From positions 1 to 64,000 of the forward strand of contig DAOMQA010000002.1 in NCBI GenBank assembly GCA_035445085.1: DNA of 64,000 nucleotides, written 5' to 3'. Below the pieces are notes generated by a model. That model worked only from the letters and a program-made list of their open reading frames with translations, made no database searches and was not told the DNA's origin. This DNA is from JBDHXE01 sp035445085 (GTDB taxonomy: Bacteria; Bacteroidota; Ignavibacteria; Kapaibacteriales; UBA2268). The translations under genes were made by a program, and so were the position numbers. Shown piece after piece: positions 16,518 through 26,052 of this stretch (position 1 is its first letter; each line of letters begins with the position of its first letter).

Positions 16518-18614
16518 TCAATCAGCAATATTTGCCTCATTCTTTGAAGTTTTTTGAACAATCATTTCTGTTAAAGCAAATAAAATAGCTAATATAACAA
16601 ATATCTGCCATAATTCTGTGCCTAATGAAGCCCTAGTAATTTCGGTATCTATCTTATCTGGATTATTAATAATCATGCGAGAAGTATTTTTTCCTAAACT
16701 TTTCATCAAAAATTTATCAATATTGTCATTAGAAATAGGCTTTAAATTAGACTCATTAGATTGAAAATTAACAGCAATTTGTTTTACGAAATTATTTTTT
16801 GCATCATATATTGTATATACTCCCAACTTATCTAATCTGTTTAAATTCAGGACTAAAGAGCTGGATAATTTTATTGGGCTAACAAATGATTCATTACCAT
16901 TAGGGTCAATAATTTTATAAGAATCAGAGCTAAATTTTTTAGGTAAATTTACAATTATATTATCACCGGCTGTTGCATATTGGCTTAACTCGTTAGATGA
17001 GGTAAGATAAATTACTGATCTATATACTAATGTTGGGAAAATACCTGTAAATTGCAAATTACCCCAAGTTTGCTCTGGCGCCACCGCAATATATAAAATT
17101 CTACCATCACCTATGCGACTTTCACTTAAGAAACTGCCAACCGACGTATTGATAATAGATACTCCCCCTTTTGGAGGCATTATTTTAATAATCGATGGCG
17201 ATTCGATATCGCTTTCACTATTATTTAATTTGAATACCCCTTCAAACAAAGGATGATTCTTATCAATAGAAGTGAATTTCTTGGTGTCATTTTGAGCAAA
17301 TTCGCGGGAATCTGCTTGCGAAAAGCCTAAACTCTGCAAAGCCTTATTTGTAGATTGGTAGTCTTGCGATGGAAACAACAAACAAGTTCCACCTTGTTCT
17401 ACATACTTACGCAAACTATTAGCGTCATTATCACTTATTACTGAATTGCTTATTATTGCTATATCATATTGCTCTATTGGAAGAGCGGCAACCTTTTGAT
17501 TAGGGTACAAATCAATCTTGGCAAAATCGTTATTTTCGGAAACAGCAGCCAATGCCTTAGAGATAAATCCAATATCGTTAGAGCTGCCTGCAATAAGTAT
17601 TCTTGCTTGTTGTGGAACATTAAATCCAAAATAGCGACGGTTATCCCAGCTAAGAGCATCGCTTTCTAATTCTAACATAGCAGATGTAGCACCATATTTA
17701 TTTATTTGGGCGCCTACCGAAATAGGGCGAATATCATTTGCGGGCACAGAGACGCTACGTTGAGCTACCCTAATTGAATCATAAATTAAAGAAGCGACCG
17801 CATCTTTAATTTCAGAATTAGAAAAGTTTTTTACAAATGCCTCAAGTTCAACAATTTTTTTATAATTAAATATAGATGTAATTAACCCTAATGAATCTAT
17901 CGACATATTATTAATATCTTGATAATTTTCGCTACCTATTACGATGAAGTAGCAATTATTATAAGTTGATAGTATATTCGCAGTATCTTTATTTTTAATA
18001 GTAAATATATTTTCTTGTGCGTCTGTAATAATAAATAGAGATTTATTAAGATTAATAGCATTCGCCGAAGCGTCGCCAACTAATTTTAGCGAGGAGTTAA
18101 GATTAGCAGGGCTTGTTATAGGTGTTATTTTATTTAATTTATCTTTAATAAAATCTATATTTTTTGAAAACGATAGCTCTGCAGGGCTATGCAAAGCACT
18201 TAAATCGCTTAATAGTACTTCATCACCTTCTTTAAAAGAATTAAGAACTTTTAAGGCTGCATTTTTAGCCTGCTTTAATCTACTGCCATTTGCATCCGAA
18301 ACATCCATACTAAATGAGTTATCTACCAGAATCACCGCACTTGTTTTAGAATATGACTGAAAAAATGGTAAACTAGAAGGTATGGTTGGGCGAGAGAACG
18401 CAAATACAATCGAAATAATTATAAGCGTTCTTAATATCAGCAATATAATTTGCTTAATTTTAAAGTTTCTTATTTTAGACTTTTGTAGCTCTTTAAGAAA
18501 CATCAAAGAAGAAAACTCTACTGTTTTCATTTTCCTTAAATTTAACAAATGTAAAATCAAAGGAATCGAAGCAGCAGCCAGACCAATTAGTACTAGTGGA
18601 TTAAGAAAATTCAT
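16518..18614 (-). CDS. BatA/vWA-domain membrane protein
   Basis: This 698-residue protein starts with the BatA signature (MNFLNPLVLIGLAAASIPLILHLL, then RKMKTVEFSSLMFLKELQ) and a second helix near residue 60. A von Willebrand A domain follows with the metal-adhesion motif DNSFSMD near residue 97, and continues to about 230. Residues 330-440 resemble a class I glutamine-amidotransferase fold (ARILIAGSSNDIG, YDIAIISNSVI, GGTCLLFPSQ). A last membrane helix lies at about 670-690 (ELWQIFVILAILFALTEMIV). Such proteins are common in Bacteroidota, often near MoxR ATPases, which are absent here. It is co-directional with mlaE (69 bases upstream) and with the TldD-like genes. Confidence 0.82.
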   Translation of the reverse strand: MNFLNPLVLIGLAAASIPLILHLLNLRKMKTVEFSSLMFLKELQKSKIRNFKIKQIILLILRTLIIISIVFAFSRPTIPSSLPFFQSYSKTSAVILVDNSFSMDVSDANGSRLKQAKNAALKVLNSFKEGDEVLLSDLSALHSPAELSFSKNIDFIKDKLNKITPITSPANLNSSLKLVGDASANAINLNKSLFIITDAQENIFTIKNKDTANILSTYNNCYFIVIGSENYQDINNMSIDSLGLITSIFNYKKIVELEAFVKNFSNSEIKDAVASLIYDSIRVAQRSVSVPANDIRPISVGAQINKYGATSAMLELESDALSWDNRRYFGFNVPQQARILIAGSSNDIGFISKALAAVSENNDFAKIDLYPNQKVAALPIEQYDIAIISNSVISDNDANSLRKYVEQGGTCLLFPSQDYQSTNKALQSLGFSQADSREFAQNDTKKFTSIDKNHPLFEGVFKLNNSESDIESPSIIKIMPPKGGVSIINTSVGSFLSESRIGDGRILYIAVAPEQTWGNLQFTGIFPTLVYRSVIYLTSSNELSQYATAGDNIIVNLPKKFSSDSYKIIDPNGNESFVSPIKLSSSLVLNLNRLDKLGVYTIYDAKNNFVKQIAVNFQSNESNLKPISNDNIDKFLMKSLGKNTSRMIINNPDKIDTEITRASLGTELWQIFVILAILFALTEMIVQKTSKNEANIAD

Positions 18615-18683
18615 ACTTATAGTAATGCAAACAAAACAATTGTTAAGAGACGATTAATTTATTAAAAAGTTGAGAACAATCAA

Positions 18684-19463
18684 TTACCAAATCATTCCAA
18701 ATAAAGCATCTATTATTAGAATTGCGGCTGCTGACATTGTAAAAGCACGGACAGTACTATTACCAACGCCTTCGGCACCGCCGTTAGTATTAAAACCTAC
18801 ATATACGCCTATTACAGCAGTTATTCCTCCAAAAACAAAGGATTTAACTAAACCGTTTAGCAACTCTTCTATTTTAAAAAATCTTTGAACGGAATCAAAA
18901 AATACAACAAAAGTAAAATCAAATTTGATAGCAGTAAGAGCGTATCCACCAATTAAAGCTACTAAGTTAGAGAACACTGCTAATATAGGCATCATAACTA
19001 ACGTTGCAATTACGCGCGGCATACCAAGATATCTATTTTTATCTATTGCCATCATTTCTAAGGCGTCTACCTGCTCCGTAACTTGCATAGTTCCAATTTG
19101 TGCCGCCATAGATGCCCCCACTCTGCCGGCAATTACTAGGGCTGTCAAAACAGGAGTTAATTCCGTAAAAACAACAGTAGCAATAGATGAGCCTAAAAAT
19201 GGCTTAGCAACTCCTATTAGATTAAACTTATCAAAAAGATTGGTAGCTTGTAGAGCAGCAATTGCACCAGTAAATGAGCCAATTAAAATAACTAAAGGTA
19301 AGGAATCATTGCCCACTATTACCATTTGATCAACAACAATCTTTCGATTTTTGAACATTAAAGGTAAAAACTTAATAATATTTGTCAATAAGATAACTAT
19401 TTCACCTAATTCTTTGAAGAAATTTAGGACGCCCCGTCCTATAATTATAAATAATTTAGCCAT
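18684..19463 (-). CDS. mlaE: MlaE-family ABC transporter permease
   Basis: This 259-residue permease of the MlaE/YrbE family moves phospholipids between inner and outer membranes. Family features are PLVILIGSFTGAIAALQA, FTELTPVLTALVIAGRVGASMAAQIGTM and VTEQVDALEMM, with about five or six membrane helices. The ATG at 19463 is preferred; an in-frame TTG at 19475 would directly abut the upstream stop at 19476. The usual partners, the MlaF ATPase and MCE-domain MlaD, are not in this window and must be elsewhere. It is sandwiched between an RsbU-type phosphatase and a vWA protein, which is not the common arrangement. Confidence 0.88.
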   Translation of the reverse strand: MAKLFIIIGRGVLNFFKELGEIVILLTNIIKFLPLMFKNRKIVVDQMVIVGNDSLPLVILIGSFTGAIAALQATNLFDKFNLIGVAKPFLGSSIATVVFTELTPVLTALVIAGRVGASMAAQIGTMQVTEQVDALEMMAIDKNRYLGMPRVIATLVMMPILAVFSNLVALIGGYALTAIKFDFTFVVFFDSVQRFFKIEELLNGLVKSFVFGGITAVIGVYVGFNTNGGAEGVGNSTVRAFTMSAAAILIIDALFGMIW

Positions 19464-19475
19464 AAATTTCTTCAA

Positions 19476-20738
19476 TTACACCAAATCACGTTTTACAATA
19501 ATTAAGGTTCTATCATCGCTATAATTAGTATCTGAACCAAACTTTTGAACTTCTTCTATAACCTTTACCGTCAACTCTTTAGGTCCAAGTTCTCTGTTTT
19601 CCCTAATAAGATTAATTAATCTTTCTTCGCCAAATACTTCACCTTCATCATTCATACAGTCAGTAATACCATCTGTATATATAGCCATTATATCGCCTTT
19701 CCGCATAATAATATTTTCGACATTGAACTTTTGGTTACGAACAATTCCTAATAGACCACCCGTAGATTCAAGGAATGATATTTTATCCTTATCATATCTA
19801 TAATGTATTGGGGCGCAATGCCCTGCATTAGCATACAGCACAAGCCTATTACTTGTCATTGACAATTCACAATAGAACATTGTAACAAATCTTTCATAAG
19901 GGAAAGTATCGTAAATTAAAGTATTCAACCGGGAGAATAATAGAGAAATTTTAGGCGAAAAAGCACGCGCCATTCTGATAGCACCCGAAACAAATAGAGA
20001 CTGTATCGCTGCTGGCAGTCCTTTACTAGCTGCATCACTCACTACTATTCCTATTCTCTCTTCTTCATCGTCCATATTTTTGAGGTAATCAAAATAATCT
20101 CCACCGACATCACTATCTGGAATACAAACACCATATATCTTGTAATCTCTAAATTCTAAGTAATGTTCTGGTAATAAATTTCGCTGAATTTCTGAAGCTT
20201 TTACTAAATCACGTCTAATTCTTTTTTGTTCTTCGGAAGAAGATAGATTTCTAATAGTAACTGTTGCAACACTTGAGATTATAGTAAGAATTTCAAAAAA
20301 AGATTGAGGCATTTCGTTAGCATTAAACCCAAGTAAATACTTGAAGAATTTACCATTGCTTGTTTTAATTATTTCACCAAGCCCCGTAATAGAATATAGA
20401 GAAATACCAGACGACACAAGCACTGGATCATGTTCGGTATTTAACGCTGTTCTTTCTTCAAACAAGTCAGCTACAATAGGTTGATCTTCTATTTTAAAAG
20501 TATAATGGTCTGGAACAGTGGCTACTTTCCCATACTGATACTTAAGGGAATAACTTTTTAGGTCTGGATTTATTTCCCATACTCGTCCACCAACAATTTC
20601 GAACGGAGTTTGGTCCACAATATCTTCAACTAATGATTTAAGGAAATCAACTTCGCCGTTAAATTTACCTAAAGAAATCCTCTCAACTATTTTATAAACA
20701 TCTCTCTGACTAATAGTTTCGCTTGGATAATTTTCCAT
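19476..20738 (-). CDS. RsbU/SpoIIE-type PP2C serine phosphatase with N-terminal GAF-like domain
   Basis: This 420-residue cytoplasmic protein has a GAF-like sensory region at about 20-170 (SLVEDIVDQTPFEIVGGRVWEI, ISLYSITGLGEIIKT). A short helical linker (RRDLVKASEIQRNLLPE) leads to the PP2C phosphatase core. Metal-binding motifs are present: DVGGDYFDY, VSDAASKGLPAA, NAGHCAPI, YTDGITD and DDRTLIIV. These enzymes dephosphorylate STAS-domain anti-anti-sigma factors in partner-switching pathways. No STAS protein or RsbW-type kinase is nearby. It begins 15 bases after dapA and ends 12 bases before mlaE, so it is probably co-transcribed with both. Confidence 0.87.
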   Translation of the reverse strand: MENYPSETISQRDVYKIVERISLGKFNGEVDFLKSLVEDIVDQTPFEIVGGRVWEINPDLKSYSLKYQYGKVATVPDHYTFKIEDQPIVADLFEERTALNTEHDPVLVSSGISLYSITGLGEIIKTSNGKFFKYLLGFNANEMPQSFFEILTIISSVATVTIRNLSSSEEQKRIRRDLVKASEIQRNLLPEHYLEFRDYKIYGVCIPDSDVGGDYFDYLKNMDDEEERIGIVVSDAASKGLPAAIQSLFVSGAIRMARAFSPKISLLFSRLNTLIYDTFPYERFVTMFYCELSMTSNRLVLYANAGHCAPIHYRYDKDKISFLESTGGLLGIVRNQKFNVENIIMRKGDIMAIYTDGITDCMNDEGEVFGEERLINLIRENRELGPKELTVKVIEEVQKFGSDTNYSDDRTLIIVKRDLV

Positions 20739-20753
20739 TTTTTCAATATTTAA

Positions 20754-21653
20754 TTAATTAAATAATTCTGAACTTTCCATTATATTAACGATAACTTTCA
20801 TATTATGTTTTGTAATAGGCATTAAAGGCAAGCGTAAATGATTTTCTAATAAACCCATTTTGCTCATAATAGCTTTTGCTGGAGTAGGGTTAGATTCCAC
20901 AAAATTTATTTTCATTAGTTCAAGCATTTTGAAGTATAATTGTCTTGCTTCTTCAATTTTATATTCTAAAGCTAATTTAACCATTTGCGAGAATTGCTGA
21001 GGTAGATAATTTGAAATAACAGATACTACTCCTTTTCCGCCAATAGCAATAATAGGCAAAGCTAAGGCATCGTCCCCGCTCATTAAATGAAAATGTGAAG
21101 GAGCATGCTTAATAATCTCACTCATTTGCTCTAAATTTCCGCTTGCTTCCTTAGTAGCAATTATATTTTTGTAATCTTCAGCTAATTTTAGTTGTATTTC
21201 TGCACTAATATTTATTGTAGAGCGGGAAGGCACGTTATAGAGCATAATAGGAATATCGCAACTATCTGCGATAGCTCTGAAATGATTATACAAACCTTCC
21301 TGAGTAGGCTTATTATAATAAGGTGCTACTAAAAGCGAAGCATCTGCGCCATGTTCTTTAGCTAAGAATGTAAAATCTATAGAATCCGATGTATTATTTG
21401 AACCTGTACCAGCAATAATCGGAACTCGCCCATTAGAATGTTCAACGGCAGTAATAATAAGGGAAAGCTTCTCTTTATGGTTCATAGTGGCAGCTTCGCC
21501 AGTTGAGCCACAAACTACAATACCATCGACTCCATTATTAATTTGAAAATCAATTAAATTCTTAAATTTATCAAAATCAATTGATAAATCTTTTTTAAAT
21601 GGCGTTACAATAGCTGTGATTGTCCCTTCAAATTTGTGTGAACTCATAAACAT
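20754..21653 (-). CDS. dapA: 4-hydroxy-tetrahydrodipicolinate synthase
   Basis: This 299-residue enzyme condenses pyruvate with aspartate semialdehyde, the first committed step of the diaminopimelate/lysine pathway. Signature pieces are TAIVTPFKKD, VVCGSTGEAATM, the active-site Tyr in LYNVPSR, and the Schiff-base Lys in IIATKEASGN. The start is ATG 21653, with a second ATG at 21647; both give a normal N-terminus, whereas the upstream TTG at 21671 adds residues not typical of the family. It is the first gene of a long minus-strand run and diverges from the ftsL-like gene, so peptidoglycan precursor and septal wall genes share one intergenic region. Confidence 0.95.
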   Translation of the reverse strand: MFMSSHKFEGTITAIVTPFKKDLSIDFDKFKNLIDFQINNGVDGIVVCGSTGEAATMNHKEKLSLIITAVEHSNGRVPIIAGTGSNNTSDSIDFTFLAKEHGADASLLVAPYYNKPTQEGLYNHFRAIADSCDIPIMLYNVPSRSTINISAEIQLKLAEDYKNIIATKEASGNLEQMSEIIKHAPSHFHLMSGDDALALPIIAIGGKGVVSVISNYLPQQFSQMVKLALEYKIEEARQLYFKMLELMKINFVESNPTPAKAIMSKMGLLENHLRLPLMPITKHNMKVIVNIMESSELFN

Positions 21654-21842
21654 CTCAAAAATTATTAACAATTACTTTAAAAATAGCTTGCAAAATAATG
21701 AAAAATAATGAATTATGAACAAAAAAATATACTAATATGTAAATTCTATTATAAATTATATTTTTTCTTGCAAACATCATCTATTTGCAATGAGTAATAA
21801 ATTATTAATCAATAACTCGTTTAAAAATATAAGAAAATTTAG

Positions 21843-21850
21843 TAATTTTG
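21843..21850 (+). promoter_or_regulatory. Candidate -7 promoter box for ftsL-like/ftsI
   Basis: TAATTTTG fits TAnnTTTG. Transcription beginning about 7 bases later would exclude an upstream TTG at 21855 as start codon. It would leave a leader of about 15 bases before the TTG at 21873, which is preceded by a GGGGGA ribosome site. Confidence 0.5.
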
Positions 21851-21872
21851 TAAATTGAATCTGGGGGAATTT

Positions 21873-22223
21873 TTGAAAAAGTTTAGCGAATATTTAAGTA
21901 TTATTTTTACAAATGGTGAAAATAGCGTGTCCTTTTTGGATTGGATATTATCACATCGTTTCCTATTATTGCTATTTTTTACTTTAATATCAGCCTTTTT
22001 GATAGTTTTGGTAATTAATGTAAGAAACGTCAATGAAATATTAGCTAACAAGAGAGAATTAGAAAAGAGTATCAAAATCTATAGGGATAACAACGCTCAA
22101 TTGCACTCCAAAATAATAAGTTTACAAGCAGCAGAGAGAATTATTCCATTTGCAGAACAAAATTTACAAATGTATCTCCCCGCCGATGCTCCAAAAGTTA
22201 TAAGGAGGGACAATGGCAGATAA
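21873..22223 (+). CDS. FtsL-like septum protein
   Basis: This 116-residue protein has a short cytoplasmic start, one membrane helix (FLLLLFFTLISAFLIVLVINV, about 34-52) and a coiled-coil region (ILANKRELEKSIKIYRDNN, KIISLQAAERIIPFAEQNLQMYLP). Size, topology and its place directly before the septal transpeptidase gene are those of FtsL, which bridges FtsB and FtsI/FtsW in the divisome. FtsL is poorly conserved, so the call rests on shape and position. The start is taken as TTG 21873 after GGGGGA; a TTG at 21855 is in frame but would lie at or before the predicted transcription start. It overlaps ftsI by 11 bases. Confidence 0.75.
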   Translation: MKKFSEYLSIIFTNGENSVSFLDWILSHRFLLLLFFTLISAFLIVLVINVRNVNEILANKRELEKSIKIYRDNNAQLHSKIISLQAAERIIPFAEQNLQMYLPADAPKVIRRDNGR

Positions 22224-24324
22224 AGAATTAAAAAATAACGACCCTAAAAAGAAATTTTGGAAATTTTGGTCAGTTATGATATTTGTCAATCTTGGTATTT
22301 TAGCGGTTGTCTTCAAATTATTTAGTGTGCAGATAATCCAGCAAGATTTATATAAAGAAAAGGCACGGAAGCAACATCAATCAAGATTAATGCTGTCTGC
22401 TGAGCGAGGTAAAATTTATGATAGAAATGGTAAAGTAATAGCCTCTAATTTCGTAGGATTATCTGTTGCTGTTGATCCGTCAAGATTAAAAAATGAGCGT
22501 AAAATCGCTTTAATTCTGCAAAGTAAATTAGGAATCCCAGTAAATAAAACAATAGAAAAAATAAGGAACAGTAAAAAATCATTTGTTTGGCTTACGCGTG
22601 GTAATGACCCCGAATTAATCAAAGAATTAAGAAATATTGACGACAAAGGGCTTATCCTAATTGAGGAGCCAAGAAGGATTTATCACTACGGTGGCACATG
22701 TTCGCAAGTCATTGGACTAACAGATATAGATAATAATGGCTTATCGGGAATAGAACTTCAATTAGATTCTTTGCTAAAAGGGCAGAATGGCTATATGATA
22801 TTGAACCGGGATGGCATGGGCAACCTAAGACCTGCCGCAGATTTACCAATATTCCCAGCTGTTAATGGCAACTCCGTTAAACTTACTATTGATATTGAAT
22901 TACAAAGAATCGTTGAATATGAATTAAAAAAAGGGGTAGAGTATGCTCAAGCAGAATCTGGAACCGTTGTTGCAATTGAGCCCACAACAGGAGAAATTTT
23001 AGCTATTGCCTCATATCCAAACTATAATCCATATAGTAATAGCAAGCCTAAGCCCGGCGATATGAGGGTGAGAGCTATAACGGATATATATGAACCGGGA
23101 TCAACATTCAAAACAATCACAGCAGCAGCAGCAATAGAAGAAAATGTAGTTAATGAAAATGATAAGTTAAACGGTTATGGTGGTGTTTTCCAAGGCAATG
23201 GATATACAATTAGAGACGTTCATGGTGTAGGAGTAGTTAGCTTTAGAGAAGCTATGGAACATTCGAGCAATATTATACTATCTACAGTAGCAAATATGAT
23301 GAAGGACAATGTATTCTATAAATATATTAGAGATTTTGGGTTTGGAATAAAAACAGGCATTGATTTTCCGGGTGAAGTTGCGGGTATGGTACCTAAGCCT
23401 CATAACTTTGTACATTCAACAAAAAGATATTTAGGTCATGGATATTCCTTGGCGGTTACTCCACTCCAAATGACAAATTCTTATGCTGCAATTGCTAATA
23501 AAGGCGTTTTAATGCAACCATATTTAGTTCAATCTATTTTTAATAATACTGGTGAACAGATTTTAAATGTGAAACCGCGATCTATACGCAGAGTTATCTC
23601 TGAAAAAACAGCTGATAGAGTAAAGAATTTACTATTAAGCGTTGTAAGAAACGGAACAGGTAAAGCAGTTAAATTTAACAATATATTAGTAGGTGGCAAA
23701 ACGGGTACTTCTCAACAGCTTGACGACGGAAGATATTCAAAGCAACACTATACCGGATCGTTTGCAGGTTTTTTTCCATATGACAATCCTAAAGTAGCTA
23801 TGATAGTTGTGATAGATAGGCCAAAAGTTAGTATATATGGCGGAGCAACAGCAGCACCTGTATTTAGAGAAATTGTATTAAGATGGTCTGGGTCCGATAT
23901 TGGCGAATTAGAGCAAGTAAATTTATTAGACTCTACAAAACAAAGAAAGAATGATTCAATGTTAGTTTCTGTTCCAAATATTATAGGGTTAGAATTAGAT
24001 AAAGCCTATAAAATCATTAAAGAGCAGGGCTTAAAGATTCAAGTGAATAACGGTTTGAGTGGAATTATTTATAAGCAAACTCCCACTTTTGGAACTAGAT
24101 TACACCGTGATTCCTTTATTAAAGTAGAAATTGAAAATCCGGAAAATACGCGTTCTTTAGAAACTGCTTTACAAGAAATAAGAGGTCTCCCTATCCGAGA
24201 TGCTATTTTGGCTTTAAAGAGTTTCAAAATAAAATATAAAATTAAAGGAAAAGGCTTTGTTAAGTCTACTGAAAGAGTAGGTTATAGCGACGGCATACCA
24301 ATCGTAGCGTTTATTTGTGATTAA
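22213..24324 (+). CDS. ftsI: Septal peptidoglycan transpeptidase (class B penicillin-binding protein) with C-terminal PASTA
   Basis: This 703-residue inner-membrane protein has one helix at about 18-40 and a class B dimerisation region (LSAERGKIYDRNGKVIA). The penicillin-binding domain has the catalytic Ser297 in STFK, the second motif Ser351-Ser352-Asn353, and Lys496 in KTGT. A PASTA domain (VPNIIGLELDKAYKIIKEQGL, about 590-645) and a degenerate second one close the protein. It crosslinks septal peptidoglycan. It overlaps the ftsL-like gene. Other division genes usually found beside it (murE, mraY, ftsW) are absent; instead nadB and ddl follow, so this is a broken-off part of the dcw cluster. 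Confidence 0.93.
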   Translation: MADKELKNNDPKKKFWKFWSVMIFVNLGILAVVFKLFSVQIIQQDLYKEKARKQHQSRLMLSAERGKIYDRNGKVIASNFVGLSVAVDPSRLKNERKIALILQSKLGIPVNKTIEKIRNSKKSFVWLTRGNDPELIKELRNIDDKGLILIEEPRRIYHYGGTCSQVIGLTDIDNNGLSGIELQLDSLLKGQNGYMILNRDGMGNLRPAADLPIFPAVNGNSVKLTIDIELQRIVEYELKKGVEYAQAESGTVVAIEPTTGEILAIASYPNYNPYSNSKPKPGDMRVRAITDIYEPGSTFKTITAAAAIEENVVNENDKLNGYGGVFQGNGYTIRDVHGVGVVSFREAMEHSSNIILSTVANMMKDNVFYKYIRDFGFGIKTGIDFPGEVAGMVPKPHNFVHSTKRYLGHGYSLAVTPLQMTNSYAAIANKGVLMQPYLVQSIFNNTGEQILNVKPRSIRRVISEKTADRVKNLLLSVVRNGTGKAVKFNNILVGGKTGTSQQLDDGRYSKQHYTGSFAGFFPYDNPKVAMIVVIDRPKVSIYGGATAAPVFREIVLRWSGSDIGELEQVNLLDSTKQRKNDSMLVSVPNIIGLELDKAYKIIKEQGLKIQVNNGLSGIIYKQTPTFGTRLHRDSFIKVEIENPENTRSLETALQEIRGLPIRDAILALKSFKIKYKIKGKGFVKSTERVGYSDGIPIVAFICD

Positions 24325-24414
24325 CTATGAATGAAATATTTAAATTAACCAATTGTCCATAGTTCAAAAAGAGATGCTTTATTTGATTTAATTTAGCGAT
24401 ATATTATTTAATAG

Positions 24415-24440
24415 CTCTATTATTGTATATAATAATAGAG
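24415..24440 (+). terminator. AT-rich hairpin after ftsI
   Basis: CTCTATTATT pairs perfectly with AATAATAGAG around GTATAT in the ftsI-nadB gap. No T-run follows, so it may be a weak terminator or an mRNA-end stabiliser rather than a classic terminator. Confidence 0.35.
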
Positions 24441-24495
24441 TATAAGCTAATATATAAATAAATCAGGCATCTAAAAATTTGAATTCATTGAGATT

Positions 24496-26040
24496 ATGAT
24501 AAAAACAGAAATATTAATTATTGGCTCAGGTATTGCAGGCTGTATTGCAGCAATAGTAGCAGCAGACAAAGGCAAAGAAGTATTTTTAGTAACGAAAACC
24601 AAAGAACTACTAAGTGGGAATACTCCTTGGGCTCAGGGTGGTATAATATACGAAGGGGAAAGCCATTCATCCACTCTATTAAAACAAGACATTATGACTG
24701 CGGGGGATAATATTTGTTGGGAGCCTGCAGTAGACCAATTATGCCAATTAGGACCGAAGTTAGTAAAAGATATATTGTTGGATAGGCTCAATGTAAGTTT
24801 TGACAAAAATTCACAAGGAAATTTACATTTAACTGCCGAGGCAGTGCATTCAGAGCCACGCATCATACATTCAAAAGATAAAACTGGCCATTCTATACAT
24901 ACTTCACTAATTAATGAAGTTATGACGCATAAAAATATCAAGGTAATTACAGAACACACAGCTATAGATTTGCTCACTTTATCTCATAACTCCGTTAATG
25001 CTTTAGATATATATGAAAAGCCTGCTTGTTTTGGAGCCTTAGTATTAGAAAACAAAACGGGGAAAGTATTTCCAATTTATGCCAACAATACAATTTTGGC
25101 GGCGGGTGGTATAGGTCAAATATACCTTCACACGTCAAACCCAATTGAATCAACGGGTGATGGTTTAGCTATGGCTTGGAGAGCAGGAGCAAGATGCTTT
25201 AATTTGCAATATGTTCAATTTCATCCTACAACTTTTTTTGGCGAGAAAGATCGATTTTTAATCTCAGAAGCAGTAAGAGGGGAGGGGGGCGTACTTATTG
25301 ACAATATGGGGCGTGAATTTATGCATGATTTTCATGAACTTGGCTCTTTAGCTCCACGAGATGTTGTAGCTAGGGCGATTCACGAAACTATGCTTGAAAC
25401 TGCCCACCAATGCGTTTACTTAGATATCACGAATAAAAGCAAAGCTTGGATTAGAGGTAGATTTCCAACAATTTATGAACATTGTTTAGCAGCAGGTATA
25501 GATATTAGCAATGAGCCTATTCCAGTGGTCCCAGCGGCTCACTATATGTGTGGGGGTGTTGGAGTTAGCTTAAAAGCAAAAACATCATTACAAAGGCTGT
25601 ATGCAGTAGGAGAGGTATCTTGCACGGGCGTTCATGGAGCAAATAGATTAGCCTCGACTTCTCTCTTAGAAGGTCTAGTTTGGGGTTGGATAGCAGGGAA
25701 TGAAGCGGCTGATACTTCTAATGAGCATCAGTATTTTCCTGAAATATTCCCTTGGGAAGATGGACAAGAAAATATAGATATCGCTCTTATTAGTCAAGAT
25801 TGGCTTACTATTAAACATACTATGTGGAATTATGTAGGATTGATAAGAACTCGGCAACGTATGCTAAGAGCGCATCATACTTTAAGGCATTTACAATCTG
25901 AAATAGAGCAGTTCTATCAAAAAGCAAAAATGAATAGGCCAATTATCCAGCTTAGAAATGGTGTACAAACTGCTATTGCTATTACTTTAGCCACATTGGA
26001 ATCAAGAGTAAGTCGTGGAACTCATTATATTAAATATTAA
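24496..26040 (+). CDS. nadB: L-aspartate oxidase
   Basis: This 514-residue FAD enzyme converts aspartate to iminoaspartate, the first step of de novo NAD synthesis. The N-terminal dinucleotide motif is IIGSGIAGCIAAIVA. GNTPWAQGGI, GEGGVLIDNMGREFM, PAAHYMCGGVGVSLKA and GVHGANRLASTSLLEGLVWG are conserved in NadB and set it apart from the related SdhA at 1136. The C-terminal helical domain (LRTRQRML-like, LIRTRQRMLRA) is present. Neither nadA nor nadC is next to it. It is followed by ddl after 12 bases. The NAD theme recurs at nadK (58133), but they are far apart. Confidence 0.93.
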   Translation: MIKTEILIIGSGIAGCIAAIVAADKGKEVFLVTKTKELLSGNTPWAQGGIIYEGESHSSTLLKQDIMTAGDNICWEPAVDQLCQLGPKLVKDILLDRLNVSFDKNSQGNLHLTAEAVHSEPRIIHSKDKTGHSIHTSLINEVMTHKNIKVITEHTAIDLLTLSHNSVNALDIYEKPACFGALVLENKTGKVFPIYANNTILAAGGIGQIYLHTSNPIESTGDGLAMAWRAGARCFNLQYVQFHPTTFFGEKDRFLISEAVRGEGGVLIDNMGREFMHDFHELGSLAPRDVVARAIHETMLETAHQCVYLDITNKSKAWIRGRFPTIYEHCLAAGIDISNEPIPVVPAAHYMCGGVGVSLKAKTSLQRLYAVGEVSCTGVHGANRLASTSLLEGLVWGWIAGNEAADTSNEHQYFPEIFPWEDGQENIDIALISQDWLTIKHTMWNYVGLIRTRQRMLRAHHTLRHLQSEIEQFYQKAKMNRPIIQLRNGVQTAIAITLATLESRVSRGTHYIKY

Positions 26041-26052
26041 AAGGAAACAATT

